A program made the position numbers and the translations under genes. The notes below the pieces were generated by a model. The model was not told the origin of the DNA. It did no database searches and was given only the letters and a program-made list of their open reading frames with translations. Positions 17,254 to 26,772 of a stretch of 64,000 bases of DNA are shown in pieces (within the stretch, counting starts at the first letter, position 1; each line of letters starts with the position of its first letter). Origin of the DNA: RBC074 sp964470555 (GTDB lineage: Bacteria > Acidobacteriota > Blastocatellia > RBC074); assembly GCA_964470555.1 (NCBI GenBank), contig CAYYDG010000016.1:62001-126000 (forward strand), given 5' to 3'.

Positions 17254-20200
17254 TCAGTTTCCAGTAGCCAGCGCCGTTGCTGCCGGCTCAACCTGCTTCG
17301 GCTCACCCGTGGCTTCCCACTGAATGAGTTTCAGGTCAAGGACGAAGATCGTATAGATCACCGGCACCAGCAGCAGCGTGACAAAAGTCGCCACCATCAT
17401 CCCGCCCATCTGCGCGTAACACATCGGCTCCCACAGCGGTCCGCCGTGCATTGCCAGCGGGACGAGCGCAATCACCAGCGCCAGCACCGTAATCATCACC
17501 GGACGCAGACGCATAATGCCCGCGTCCAGCACCGCCTCTTTCAGCGGCATGCCTTCCTCGTGCTTCTCTTCAATGAAATCAAAGAGCACGATGATGTGGC
17601 TGACGATCAACCCGACCAGGCTGATGATCCCCAGAAACGCCATGAACCCGAAGGGCGTGCCCATAATCCAGAGCGCCACCAGTCCGCCCGCAATGCCGTA
17701 AGGCACTGCCGCGAAAACGACGAAGGGCTTGATCGCATTCTTGAATTGATAGACCAGGCTCAGATAGATCGCCACCAGCGAAATCAGCAGCACGACCACC
17801 AGGTTTTTGAACCCCTTGACCTGCTCTTCTTCCGATCCGCCGATCTCCATGCGGTAACCGGGCGGAAGTTGTTCGGCAAAAGCCGTCAACTGCGGGCGGG
17901 CGGCGCTCATGATCTCAGAGGGGAGATGACCGGCTTCGGCCATGCACGAAACCGTGATCGTGCGGAATTGATTGCGGCGGCGCACCTTCTCGCTCTGAAT
18001 CCCGTATTCGATTGATGAGACCTGCCGGAGCGGCGCTTTCTGATCGCCTTGCAGCGAATAAACGTAAAGGTTCTGCACGTCGGCCAACTGCGCGCGCTCT
18101 TCCATCCGCAGTCGCGCCACGACCGGAATCTGCTTATCGCCTTCGCGCAGCGTCGTCACCTGCGCGCCGCTGATTCCTGCCGCCGAAGAGGCAGCGACGT
18201 CCAGGTTGGTGAGTCCCGCCGCATTCGCGCGGTCGGAGTCGGTTTCGAGCTTGACGGCGAAACTCTCCTCGCCCCAATCGTCACGGACGCGCTGGGCGTA
18301 GGGCGTGGCGCGCAGGATCGTTTTCACCTTATCCGCTTCCTGGCGCAGCGCGGCCATGTCGTCACCGGAGATGCGAATTTCGACCGGCATCGCGATGGGC
18401 TTGCCCGTGTCGAGTTGTCGCACGTCAATGCGCGCGCCCGGCACTTGTTCATCCAGCGCCTTCTGCATCAGGCCAACGAGGTGGTTGGTGTCGTGTTTGT
18501 CGTTGACCTCGATGATGACCTGCGCGTAGTTGAGCTGTTGCATTTCAGGCGAGACCGAGAACCAGAAGCGCGGGCCGCCGCCGCCGACAAAGGTTGTCAG
18601 CGATTTTAGAATCTCACGCGGTTTGCCATCTTCAAGGTGTTCTTTGCCGTATTCTTCGGCCACCTCGCGCACCACTTCCTCCGCGTGCCGCGCGGCCTCA
18701 TTGGTCGCCGAAAGCGGCGCGTCTTCCGGCAGCCACACATCCAGGTACGAGAGGTAAGAAAGGTCTTTCGGGAAAAAATCTGTTTTGAGCTGGCTGGCAA
18801 CCAGCCCGCTCCCGGCGAGCAGGACGAGCGAGCCGGCGAGGACCTTCCAGCGTTGATTGATCGCCCATTCGCCGACCCGGTAATAAAAGGCCGGGAAGCC
18901 TTTTTTGCGCCGCTCTTCAATCGGCGGCTCAGGCTTAGGCTTCATCAAAAAGTATCCAAGGAAGGGAATAAACGTCATTGCCACGATCAAGGCCGCCACC
19001 AAAGAACAGGTCAGCACAATCGGCAGGCTGTACAAAAATTCGCCCGTGCCTCCTGGCAACGTCAGGAACGGTAGGTAAGCGACGATGTTGGTTATGGTGG
19101 CGAAAATGATCGCCGTGATGAGTTTGGTAGGCCCCAGCCACGAAGCGATGAGTGGCGGCAATCCCTCTCCCAGCGAGTTCTTAATCGCATCGCCGGAAAC
19201 AACCGGCACATCCACCAGCAAGCCGAGCGCGATAATCAGCGTGGCAATGGAAACCTGTTGCAGGTCAATCCCCAGCATGTGCGACATGCCGAAGGTGATG
19301 AAGAGCGTAATCGGGATCGCCAACCCCATCAGCAGCGCCGAACGCCAGTCCCAGAACCCGATCAGCGCGACAATCACCACCAGGAAGATCGCTTCATAGA
19401 GGCTGTTCATGAACAGGCCGACGTTTTCTGTGACCTGTCGCGGCTGGTCGGAGGTGCGCGCCATCATCAAGTCTTCAGGCAATTGTTTTTTTACCTCAGC
19501 CAGCGCCGCGTCAACGCTCTGGCCGAATTCGCCGATGTATCCGCCCGGACGCATCTGCACGGCGATGGTGATGGCGCGGCTGCGTTGCCAATTACCATTT
19601 GCGTCGCGCCAGTCGTAATAGTTCAGGAATCTGGCCGGGCTGTCATAACCACGCTGTACGTCCACCACATCGCGCAGGTAAACAGGCGCTCCCTGCTCCG
19701 TGCGGGCAATCGCCACGTCGGCAATCTCCTGTTCACTCTGAAACTCACCCGAAGGATCAATGGAAAAATTCTTTCCCACGGCTTCCAATTGCGGGCCAGC
19801 CGGCGCGATGTTGCGTGCGCCCAGAATGTTCGGCAGGTCGCCAGGCCGCAGACCGTAGGAAGCGATGCGCTCTTGGGAATAGAGTAGAAAGACCTGTTCA
19901 GGCAGAATGCCCGCGCGCGACACCTTCGAAGCTTGCGGAAGGCCTTTGAGCGTCTTCTCGATAAGGTCGGTGAAATCGTCCATTTCGCGGTAGCTGTATT
20001 TGTCGCCCGCGACCGCGCCCAGCTTGGCGCGCGCCTCGTTCGGATCATGGATCACCACCGGCGGCCAGCTATCCGGATGAAAATCTGCTGCCTGTAATCG
20101 CTCGTGGATGAACTGCTGCGTGTGAGCGAGCAGTGTTTCATCGCTTGCGTCGGACACGCCGTCCACGCCAACGAAGCCCGGTTCAGTGATGACGTGCAGG

Positions 20201-20886
20201 TCGCTGGCCAAGCCCTTCTGCTTGAGGGAATCGGCCAACAGATTGAGCGGGTCTTGCACGACGCGGGGGCTGATCGGATGAGTAAGGCTGCTGACAATCG
20301 TGAAGCGCCCCTCGCTCGCCGCCGCCACATGCTCTTGCCGTTGGCGAGTGATGGCCTCGCTGACGGCCTTCGCGCGCAGATCAATCTCCGCCTCGCTCAC
20401 CTTCGGGCTGGCGACGGTCAGCATTAGCGCCGCCGTGTCGCCGAAGTCCTTGATGAACCTCACGGGGCCCGCGCCTTCCGGCAGATCGGTGAGCGCGCCG
20501 AGTTTGAGCGCGATGTCATCGAACTCCTTGCCAATCTGCGGGCCGGGAAAGTTCTCGTCCAGGTCCACATAGACCGCCGAAAAGTTGGTGCGCGAGATCG
20601 AACGGATCTTTTCCACGTTGGCGTTCTGCGCGATCTTCTCTTCGACCTTTTTGGTCACCAGTTGTTCGATCTTCTCGGCGCTCGCGCCGGGCCACAGCGT
20701 GATGGCGACGGCGGTTTTGACGGGCGTGTCCGGGTCTTTGCGCTGGGGCATGCTTTTATAGCTATACACGCCCCATACGCAGACGGCGATCAGCATGACC
20801 CAGGCGATATGCCGCTGTTCGACGAAAAAGCGAGAGATGTTGCGTTTGTTTTTGAGAGTCTCGTTGTTGTTGTGACCGTGTTCCAT
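17254..20886 (-). CDS. RND efflux pump, AcrB/MexF-like inner membrane transporter
   Basis: Proton-driven inner-membrane pump of a tripartite efflux system. The start is ATG 20886, preceded by AGGAG 4 nt away. The usual architecture is seen: a first helix (WVMLIAVCVWGVYSY), the porter domain (TLWPGASAEKIEQLV), helices 2-6, a large loop, a second porter domain and helices 8-12 (IISLVGLIVSHIIVLFD). The protein is ~1210 aa, longer than AcrB (~1050), with an extended first porter domain around residues 180-290. It acts with the adaptor and TolC protein encoded upstream. The substrate cannot be told from sequence; the DPDTPVKTA segment is of the general HAE1 kind. Confidence 0.93.
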   Translation of the reverse strand: MEHGHNNNETLKNKRNISRFFVEQRHIAWVMLIAVCVWGVYSYKSMPQRKDPDTPVKTAVAITLWPGASAEKIEQLVTKKVEEKIAQNANVEKIRSISRTNFSAVYVDLDENFPGPQIGKEFDDIALKLGALTDLPEGAGPVRFIKDFGDTAALMLTVASPKVSEAEIDLRAKAVSEAITRQRQEHVAAASEGRFTIVSSLTHPISPRVVQDPLNLLADSLKQKGLASDLHVITEPGFVGVDGVSDASDETLLAHTQQFIHERLQAADFHPDSWPPVVIHDPNEARAKLGAVAGDKYSYREMDDFTDLIEKTLKGLPQASKVSRAGILPEQVFLLYSQERIASYGLRPGDLPNILGARNIAPAGPQLEAVGKNFSIDPSGEFQSEQEIADVAIARTEQGAPVYLRDVVDVQRGYDSPARFLNYYDWRDANGNWQRSRAITIAVQMRPGGYIGEFGQSVDAALAEVKKQLPEDLMMARTSDQPRQVTENVGLFMNSLYEAIFLVVIVALIGFWDWRSALLMGLAIPITLFITFGMSHMLGIDLQQVSIATLIIALGLLVDVPVVSGDAIKNSLGEGLPPLIASWLGPTKLITAIIFATITNIVAYLPFLTLPGGTGEFLYSLPIVLTCSLVAALIVAMTFIPFLGYFLMKPKPEPPIEERRKKGFPAFYYRVGEWAINQRWKVLAGSLVLLAGSGLVASQLKTDFFPKDLSYLSYLDVWLPEDAPLSATNEAARHAEEVVREVAEEYGKEHLEDGKPREILKSLTTFVGGGGPRFWFSVSPEMQQLNYAQVIIEVNDKHDTNHLVGLMQKALDEQVPGARIDVRQLDTGKPIAMPVEIRISGDDMAALRQEADKVKTILRATPYAQRVRDDWGEESFAVKLETDSDRANAAGLTNLDVAASSAAGISGAQVTTLREGDKQIPVVARLRMEERAQLADVQNLYVYSLQGDQKAPLRQVSSIEYGIQSEKVRRRNQFRTITVSCMAEAGHLPSEIMSAARPQLTAFAEQLPPGYRMEIGGSEEEQVKGFKNLVVVLLISLVAIYLSLVYQFKNAIKPFVVFAAVPYGIAGGLVALWIMGTPFGFMAFLGIISLVGLIVSHIIVLFDFIEEKHEEGMPLKEAVLDAGIMRLRPVMITVLALVIALVPLAMHGGPLWEPMCYAQMGGMMVATFVTLLLVPVIYTIFVLDLKLIQWEATGEPKQVEPAATALATGN

Positions 20887-20998
20887 AATTCTCCTGATGA
20901 TCTTCGGATCAAGCTGCATCCAGCTTGTCATTCCCACAAATTTTGCGCTCCGATGTGCGACCTTGTTTCATTGGAATCCATCCAAGTCACGATGACTC

Positions 20999-21145
20999 GC
21001 TCCGTAGGAGCGCAATGTTTATAGACATTGGTGAAGAAAAGCCCCTAGCTCCGTAGGAGCGGCATATGCGAGACAGATGCCGCTCCTACGGAGCTAAGGC
21101 ATGTGGTTGCCATTCGTTCTATAAACATCGCGCTCCTTCGGAGCG
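20999..21145. repeat. Nested inverted repeats between adaptor and pump genes
   Basis: The outer arms (20999-21026 and 21119-21145) share CTCCGTAGGAGCGC and ATGTTTATAGA with few mismatches. The inner arms are a perfect 20-bp inverted repeat (21046-21065 and 21077-21096, starting TAGCTCCGTAGGAGCGG). All four arms contain CTCC(GTA/TTC)GGAGCG palindromes. This fills the ~318-nt gap within the efflux operon and contains no gene. In the transcript it would form a long two-step hairpin that could reduce or stabilise expression of the pump gene. Confidence 0.9.
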
Positions 21146-21204
21146 GAAGACGCCGCGATTCGTGTAGACACCGATGATGCAAGGCCGTGATACCTGAATT
21201 CCCA

Positions 21205-22518
21205 TCAAGGAATCACCTTGACCGGATCGCCGTCGTTGACCATCGTGCCGCCTGTCGTGATCACGAGGTCGCCCGGCTTCACTCCGTCCGTCACGGCCAC
21301 TGTGTTGCCGTAAGATTCGCCCAGCTTCACGTCGCGCAGTCGTGCGACCTGCCGCCCGCCTTCTTCCATCACCACGAACACGGCATACCCGTTCGGGTTG
21401 CCCTTCGATTTCATCACCGCGTTCAGGGGCACGACCGGCTGCGCGGGCGCGGCCTGGTGAGTTCCCACTTTGAGCGAGACAATCATTCCCGGTCGCAGCA
21501 GGTAGCTCGCATTCGGGATCGTCACCTCGACGTTGAAAGCTCGGCTCTTGGGGTCGGCGGCGGGAAAAATGGACGTGATTTGTCCGCGAATTTCCGTGCT
21601 GGGCAAAGCTTCGGTCTCGACGCTGAGCGTGCTTCCAAGTTTCATTTCCGGTACGGCCACGTCCGCCACGCCGAAGACCGCTTTGACCGAAGACGTGTCG
21701 GCGACGATGAATCCTGTTTTGCCGGGCGAGACCAACGTCCCTTTCTCGACCGATTTTTGCAGCACGACCCCATTGAGCGGCGCCCGGAGCGCGGTGTCTT
21801 GCAGGGGAATCGTTGCCTCCTGCACGACCGCCTGCGCGCCCCTTGATCTGGCCTCGATGACTTCGATCTGCGCTTTGGCGGAATCGGCTCTGGCCTGGAT
21901 CATGCCGACCTGCGAGCGGGCGGCGGCGACCTTGGCAGTCGTCGCTTCAAACTGCGCCTTGGCCGCGTCGTAATTGGCTTTGGTCAGGCTCTGGCTGGCG
22001 AACAGGTTTTGCGCGCGGTCGAAATCGAGTTTTGCTTTTTCATAAGCCGTTTCAGCCTCAGCCAATTGGGCCTTGCTCGCAGCGATGCCGGAGAGCGCTT
22101 CCTGGTATTGCGCTTTGCTGGCGTCAATGGCCGATCTGGCCTCGTGGGACTGCGATTCGGCCTGTTTGACTTTGACCTGATAATCGCTCTGGCGCACGCG
22201 CGCCAGCGTCGTTCCGGCGGTGATGCGGTCGCCTTCCTGCAGGTCTCGCATCTTCCCGTCCACGCCGCGCACCTGCTCGATCGCATCAACGTAGCCGCCC
22301 ACCCTGAAGGCCAGTTCCACCTGCGTGCGCGGGATGATCGTGGCCGAATACCGCTGCTCCCCGCTGCCTGCGGTGTTCAACTCGACCGCCGCGACTTTCA
22401 CCGGCACGACCGGCTTTTCCACCGCCCTGGATCGAGGCTTAAACATCGCCACTGACAACACAGTCACTAACAAGAGCGCCGCGCCCACTGCCGCCGCTTT
22501 GAAGATTCTCTTTTTCAT
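21205..22518 (-). CDS. RND efflux periplasmic adaptor (membrane fusion protein)
   Basis: Links the inner-membrane pump to the TolC channel. I start at ATG 22518, which overlaps the stop of the upstream tolC-like gene by 4 nt (ATGA). The protein (437 aa) begins with a single signal-anchor helix (KKRIFKAAAVGAALLLV). A split barrel-sandwich (lipoyl) domain follows, with strand VELAFRVGGYVDAI and return strand LRAPLNGVVLQKSVEKGTLV. Between them is a ~170-residue coiled-coil hairpin rich in Ala, Lys and Glu (ASKAQLAEAETAYEKAKLDF). The membrane-proximal domain is at the end (VVITTGGTMVNDGDPVKV). Confidence 0.93.
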   Translation of the reverse strand: MKKRIFKAAAVGAALLLVTVLSVAMFKPRSRAVEKPVVPVKVAAVELNTAGSGEQRYSATIIPRTQVELAFRVGGYVDAIEQVRGVDGKMRDLQEGDRITAGTTLARVRQSDYQVKVKQAESQSHEARSAIDASKAQYQEALSGIAASKAQLAEAETAYEKAKLDFDRAQNLFASQSLTKANYDAAKAQFEATTAKVAAARSQVGMIQARADSAKAQIEVIEARSRGAQAVVQEATIPLQDTALRAPLNGVVLQKSVEKGTLVSPGKTGFIVADTSSVKAVFGVADVAVPEMKLGSTLSVETEALPSTEIRGQITSIFPAADPKSRAFNVEVTIPNASYLLRPGMIVSLKVGTHQAAPAQPVVPLNAVMKSKGNPNGYAVFVVMEEGGRQVARLRDVKLGESYGNTVAVTDGVKPGDLVITTGGTMVNDGDPVKVIP

Positions 22519-23876
22519 TTGTCCGCTCCGATTGCTTTTTCGTAATCCGCCCTGGCCGTCCAGAAGGCCAGCAGCGCTTGTTGGTATTGATAATCCGCGT
22601 CGGCCAACGCGGCCTGCGTTTGCAGCGCGTCCGAAAGCAGCGCCGCCTGCGCCTTGTATTTGTTGAGGGAAACACGCGTGTTTTCCCGTGCCGTTTCCTG
22701 CTTGAGTTGAGCGACGCGCAGCGCCTGCCGCGCTTGTTGCAACTCGCGCAGTTTCGCTCCGACCTCGATCCGAACGCTGTTTTCCGCTTCGCGCAGGCTG
22801 TTGTTCGCCTGCTCGATGGTCTTCGCTTTTTCCGCCAGTTGATGTTTCTTCCTTCCCCAGTCGAAGACCTCCCAATTCATCTGAAACCCGACGCCGGCGA
22901 AGTTCTTGGGGACGAAATCGTTGAAGTTGCGCGGGGAGACATAAACCAGCGCCAGGCTGACATCCGGGATGTATTCGGATCGCTTCACGCGCTTGTCCAA
23001 CTCCGCCTGTTTGATTCGCAACCGCGCCTCTTTGATCTCAGGCCGTGATTCCAGCGCCTGTGTGCGCGCCGCCGCAACGTCCAGTTCCAGCCATGACAGT
23101 TCCGTCGCCGGGCTGACTCTGAATTCAATGCCGACATCGCACCCCATCAATTGATTGAGCTGCTCCTTCAACGTGGCCAGTTGATTGCCGACGGTGAGCG
23201 CCTCGGTTTCTGTCTTCGCCAGTTTGGTTTTGACATCTAGCTCGTCCGCTTTGAGCGCCACTTGTTGCACCACGTAATCACCCGTCACGCGATCTAGCTC
23301 GCGGTAGAACCGCAAGGCCTGCTGGACGCTTTCGATGGCGCTCTGTGTTTGCAGGATCGCGTAGTAGGTGCGCTTGACGTTGTTGACGACCGACTGTTCC
23401 TGCGACCGCAATTGCTGGCGGGCGACGTCGCCGGATAAGGCGACCTGTTTGACGTTCAGTCCCAGGCGATACTGCTGTGAAAGTGGCATCGTCACCTGAC
23501 CATTGAGAATAGCCGTTGGTCGGCTCGGCGTTGACAACTTGACGTCGCGATCCGGGAGCGGGCCGACGTTGGGGTAATTGCCCAACACGCCTTTGGTAAA
23601 GGTGAAATCCAGCCCCGTCAGATTTTGTGTGGCGAGCGCGTTGAACTCGAATTTCGGCAGGCGAAAGGTGCGCGTCGCCGCCACCTGATCCTCGGCTTTG
23701 CCGACGGCCAGTTGCGCGTTCCTGACCTGGCGGTTGTCGCGCAAGGCCAGCGAGATGGCATCTTCCAGCGTCAGTACTTCTTCTGAAGCGCCTGCCTCTT
23801 GTTGCTGCGCCAGGGCGCTCACCGGGATGGCTATTAAGATGATGATCGCAAGTAAATAAATAATCCGGTTATCCAT
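22515..23876 (-). CDS. TolC-family outer membrane efflux protein
   Basis: Outer-membrane channel of the tripartite pump. The start at ATG 23876 is supported by AAGGA 7 nt upstream and by a signal peptide (MDNRIIYLLAIIILIAIPV, cleaved near ALAQQQ). The 453-aa protein contains the two outer membrane efflux repeats, with LTLEDAISLALRDNRQVRNA opening the first. Long heptad-like helices run through both halves (RIKQAELDKRVKRSEYIPDV, AEKAKTIEQANNSLREAENS). It is followed by the adaptor gene with a 4-nt overlap and preceded, 10 nt away, by the STAS gene. Confidence 0.92.
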   Translation of the reverse strand: MDNRIIYLLAIIILIAIPVSALAQQQEAGASEEVLTLEDAISLALRDNRQVRNAQLAVGKAEDQVAATRTFRLPKFEFNALATQNLTGLDFTFTKGVLGNYPNVGPLPDRDVKLSTPSRPTAILNGQVTMPLSQQYRLGLNVKQVALSGDVARQQLRSQEQSVVNNVKRTYYAILQTQSAIESVQQALRFYRELDRVTGDYVVQQVALKADELDVKTKLAKTETEALTVGNQLATLKEQLNQLMGCDVGIEFRVSPATELSWLELDVAAARTQALESRPEIKEARLRIKQAELDKRVKRSEYIPDVSLALVYVSPRNFNDFVPKNFAGVGFQMNWEVFDWGRKKHQLAEKAKTIEQANNSLREAENSVRIEVGAKLRELQQARQALRVAQLKQETARENTRVSLNKYKAQAALLSDALQTQAALADADYQYQQALLAFWTARADYEKAIGADK

Positions 23877-23886
23877 AGATTGATCC

Positions 23887-24246
23887 TTATTGCGCTCCCG
23901 CCGGACGCTTGGCCAACGGCGGAGGCTCTTTCTCAGTTTTGGTTGGCATTGCTGCATTCTGCTGTTTAGGCCCCTCCCCGGCCTCAATCTCCGCCACGAT
24001 CGCGTTGATCAGGACGCCAGTGGATAGCAGCCTTGCGCCCTGTCGCCGCATCCTGCTGAGCAGCGCTCGTCCTGCGGAGTCAATAAAAGTCACGGCTGCC
24101 AAATTCACCAGCATCGTCCGGGATGGGTCGGCAGCCAACGCGCTTTTCCAGCACTTTTCCAATTCTTCCACCCACGGCCCGACTAGCTTTCCTTCAATCA
24201 CGAAGCTCGTCACCTTCGCCTCGGTGTGGATCGTAATTTTGAGCAT
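23887..24246 (-). CDS. STAS-domain protein (anti-sigma factor antagonist-like)
   Basis: Small cytosolic protein of 119 aa with one STAS domain over residues ~1-95. The conserved VTFIDSAGRALLSRM carries the serine that SpoIIAA-like proteins use as phosphorylation site. The tail is proline- and lysine-rich and probably disordered. A strong ribosome site (GAGGAG, 8 nt upstream) precedes the ATG. It is the first gene of the efflux operon, 10 nt from tolC, and diverges from a sigma-54 activator. A regulatory or sensing role in pump expression is inferred; no partner kinase or anti-sigma factor is nearby. Confidence 0.85.
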   Translation of the reverse strand: MLKITIHTEAKVTSFVIEGKLVGPWVEELEKCWKSALAADPSRTMLVNLAAVTFIDSAGRALLSRMRRQGARLLSTGVLINAIVAEIEAGEGPKQQNAAMPTKTEKEPPPLAKRPAGAQ

Positions 24247-24274
24247 CGCTCTTTCTCCTCTTTCGGTTTGGGTA

Positions 24275-24292
24275 ATGGCAATGGGTATGCCG
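24275..24292 (-). promoter_or_regulatory. Sigma-54-type promoter element, readable on both strands
   Basis: On the minus strand the element reads CGGCAT, 5 nt, TTGC: the invariant GG and GC are 10 nt apart and the -12 box is perfect, about 30 nt upstream of the STAS start. On the plus strand the same bases read TGGCA...ATGC, also GG-N10-GC, facing the activator gene. It fits the sigma-54 activator encoded next door. Tandem GTCGAAAC copies at 24370-24385, with a related GTCGAAGC near 24450, are candidate activator sites. Confidence 0.6.
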
Positions 24293-24512
24293 CGACAAAA
24301 CGCGATGAGCGCGGAGGCTAAATCGTTGAATTTAGAAGGCGACTGAAAAAATGCTGCTCAGGATGCGATGTCGAAACGTCGAAACTGTCATCGTCACTTT
24401 CAACAAAGCTGGGCAGGGCTGCTCGGATTTGATGGCGGCGTATTGTGTCGAAGCTGACGAAGCGTGTAGCATCCGCGAGGGATTGCGAACCTTCTTAATG
24501 GAGCATTGGGCG

Positions 24513-26174
24513 ATGAGTACAGACTGGCAATTTGCGCCGGGAAGCGCCGCCGAGCGTTCCGCGCAAGAGGAATTACAACGTCAAAACGACCGGCTTCAGT
24601 TGCTGCTGAATCTGACCAGCAGCATCACATCAAACCTGGAGCTTCAGGAGTTGTTGCGCTCGATTTCAGCCAACATTCGCGAGGTCATACGCTGTGAAGG
24701 AGTGGGGGTTTACCTGGCTGACTCGGAGTCAGTAAGTTTCACGCTGCTGGCCATGGATTTCCCGCACGGCAAAGGGGAGTTTCACGAAGGCCTGCAATTC
24801 TCCCCGCTCGCAGGCGACCCGTTGAGGCGGGCGTTTGACACGTTGAAACCGGTCGTTGTCAGCATGGACGAGTTGGCGAACATCCATCCCGAAGGATACA
24901 AAATCGCAATCGCCGAGGGCATCAAGAATCACTTTTTTGTTCCGCTCACGAACCGCGGTCGCGCGCTCGGAGTCCTGGCGGTTGGCCACACGACGGAGGA
25001 TGTCTTCACGCCCGAGGATGTCGAGTTCCTCAGCCAGGCGTCGGGCCAGATCGCCATCGCCGTCGAGAACGCCCTGGCCTACCGCGAGATTTCCGAACTC
25101 AGAGACAAACTCGCCCAGGAAAAGCTCTATCTGGAAGAAGAGATTCGCAGCGAGATGAATTTCGATCAGATCGTCGGCGACAGCCCGGCGCTCAGGCGTG
25201 TGCTGGAACTGGTCGAAACGGTCGCGCCCAGCGATTCCACGGTTCTGTTGCTCGGCGAAACCGGAACCGGCAAGGAACTCGTCGCCCGCGCCATCCACGA
25301 CCACAGCCGGCGCAAAGACCGCACGTTTGTGAAGCTGAACTGCGCCGCGATCCCGACCGGCTTACTCGAAAGCGAATTGTTCGGACATGAAAAAGGAGCC
25401 TTCACCGGCGCGATCAGCCAGAAGGTCGGGCGGCTGGAATTGGCCGACCAGGGCACTCTGTTTCTGGACGAGGTAGGCGACGTGCCGCTGGAAATCCAGC
25501 CGAAGCTCTTGCGCGCGCTACAAGAGCGCGAATTCGAGCGGCTGGGCAGCACGCGCACAAAGAAAGTAAACGTGAGGCTGGTGGCGGCGACGAATCGCGA
25601 CCTGGAGCAGATGATCGCCGACCGCGAATTCCGCAGCGACCTCTATTACCGGCTGAACGTCTTCCCGATTCGCATCCCTCCCTTGCGAGAACGGCGCGAA
25701 GACATTCCGCTGCTGGTAAGTTATTTCGTCCAGAAGTTCGCCCGGCAGATGCAGAAGCGGATTGAGACGATCCCGGCAACCGCCATGAAGACTTTGGCCG
25801 AATGGGACTGGCCGGGGAACATCCGTGAGCTACAGAACTTCATTGAGCGCGCCGTGATCCTGACGCGGGGCCGTGCGTTGGAAGCGCCCCTCGCGGAACT
25901 GCGCAGAGTTCGCAGGGACGAACCAACGCGGGCGGCGGCAGACCAGGGAGAGATTGCCCGCATCGTGAAAGAAACAATCAACGCACTCAACGACAAGAAA
26001 AGTGTTGCTGACGAACACGCCCAAAAGCAGCACGAAGAGATCGTGCGCGCGCTAACCGAATGCAAGGGGCGAGTCGGCGGCGCCGATGGAGCTGCCGCAC
26101 GATTGAGGCTGAATCGCACAACGCTGCTTTCCCGCATGAAAAAGTTCGGCATAGATGCCAGACAGTTTTCCTGA
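24513..26174 (+). CDS. Sigma-54-dependent transcriptional activator with GAF sensor domain
   Basis: Enhancer-binding protein that opens sigma-54 promoters by ATP hydrolysis. The start at 24513 has GGAG 9 nt upstream; earlier in-frame ATGs at 24351 and 24498 would place coding over the predicted regulatory sites. Residues ~35-190 form a GAF domain, then a short coiled coil. The AAA+ domain has Walker A GETGTGKE at 248-255, the sigma-54-contacting GAFTGA loop at 295-300 and Walker B LFLDEVGDVP. A Fis-type helix-turn-helix ends it (GAAARLRLNRTTLLSRMKK), of the FhlA/NorR type. It diverges from the efflux operon, which it probably controls; the GAF ligand is unknown. Confidence 0.93.
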   Translation: MSTDWQFAPGSAAERSAQEELQRQNDRLQLLLNLTSSITSNLELQELLRSISANIREVIRCEGVGVYLADSESVSFTLLAMDFPHGKGEFHEGLQFSPLAGDPLRRAFDTLKPVVVSMDELANIHPEGYKIAIAEGIKNHFFVPLTNRGRALGVLAVGHTTEDVFTPEDVEFLSQASGQIAIAVENALAYREISELRDKLAQEKLYLEEEIRSEMNFDQIVGDSPALRRVLELVETVAPSDSTVLLLGETGTGKELVARAIHDHSRRKDRTFVKLNCAAIPTGLLESELFGHEKGAFTGAISQKVGRLELADQGTLFLDEVGDVPLEIQPKLLRALQEREFERLGSTRTKKVNVRLVAATNRDLEQMIADREFRSDLYYRLNVFPIRIPPLRERREDIPLLVSYFVQKFARQMQKRIETIPATAMKTLAEWDWPGNIRELQNFIERAVILTRGRALEAPLAELRRVRRDEPTRAAADQGEIARIVKETINALNDKKSVADEHAQKQHEEIVRALTECKGRVGGADGAAARLRLNRTTLLSRMKKFGIDARQFS

Positions 26175-26477
26175 CTTCTCCGTCCGGATCGCCTCCCTGC
26201 TACGGACGCGTATCCCCTTCAGCCTTCTTCCCTGCCTGCTCGCTCAAATTCCCCGAAGGCAATCTACTGGCTTCAATAAAATAAAGTCCGTAGTCCTGCC
26301 TTGTATCTTCAGGCGTTAGGTTTGGCGTAAGAACGCTTTCGGCTAAAGCCAGCGCGAAGACGCAAAACTGTCGAAATGGTTAACAACATCAATCAACTTG
26401 ACCCAAACCTGTGAAGCCACCTTTGCGGCTTTTACTTTTTTGCGACTTTGCGTTGAATTTGCAAACGTTCGCCCGGC
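26175..26477. other. Intergenic region after the activator gene
   Basis: No gene seen. A weak hairpin (AAGCC at 26414-26418, GGCTT at 26427-26431) followed by TTTACTTTTTT could terminate the activator transcript. The rest, 26175-26410, shows nothing I can name. Confidence 0.4.
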
Positions 26478-26506
26478 TTGACAGCTTTGAGAGCGTTGGG
26501 CAGAAT
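26478..26506 (+). promoter_or_regulatory. Sigma-70 promoter of the lysC operon
   Basis: A consensus TTGACA at 26478-26483 is separated by exactly 17 nt from CAGAAT (26501-26506, four of six matches). Transcription would begin near 26513, some 40 nt before the lysine riboswitch, giving a leader of about 330 nt. Confidence 0.7.
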
Positions 26507-26544
26507 CCGCCCTCGTTTTTAAGACACGTTCTTTCTGTTTGGCA

Positions 26545-26700
26545 AACGAGTAGAGGCGCGGTTTTCAAAAGTACCTCATCCGAGAACGCGAAGATTCCAT
26601 GACGATGAGCGAAAGGGGTAAACCGCCGAAACCGAAGCGGCGCTTCGCACGCGCAACGGTTGGCTGTCAGGGCTAAATCCCTGAAGCTGTCATCGCAAAC
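26545..26700 (+). ncRNA. Lysine riboswitch (L box)
   Basis: Family landmarks occur in order. AGAGGCGCG at 26552-26560 corresponds to the L-box AGAGGUGCG. The P2 helix pairs GTTTTC (26561-26566) with GAGAAC (26582-26587), extended by CGC/GCG. GAAAGGGGTAAACCGCCGAA at 26611-26630 is the J2/3-P3 signature. GGTTGGCTGTCA at 26658-26669 is the conserved P4/P5 junction, followed by the P5 hairpin CAGGG/CCCTG. The closing P1 helix is less clear to me, perhaps GTTTG at 26538-26542 with CAAAC at 26696-26700. It precedes aspartate kinase, the classic target. Lysine binding should favour the downstream terminator. Confidence 0.85.
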
Positions 26701-26772
26701 GCGGTGACGTGCTCTCGGCAACCTACGGTTTTCAATTTCGCGCTGAGTTTCGCGTCAGCGCATCAAAAGATC

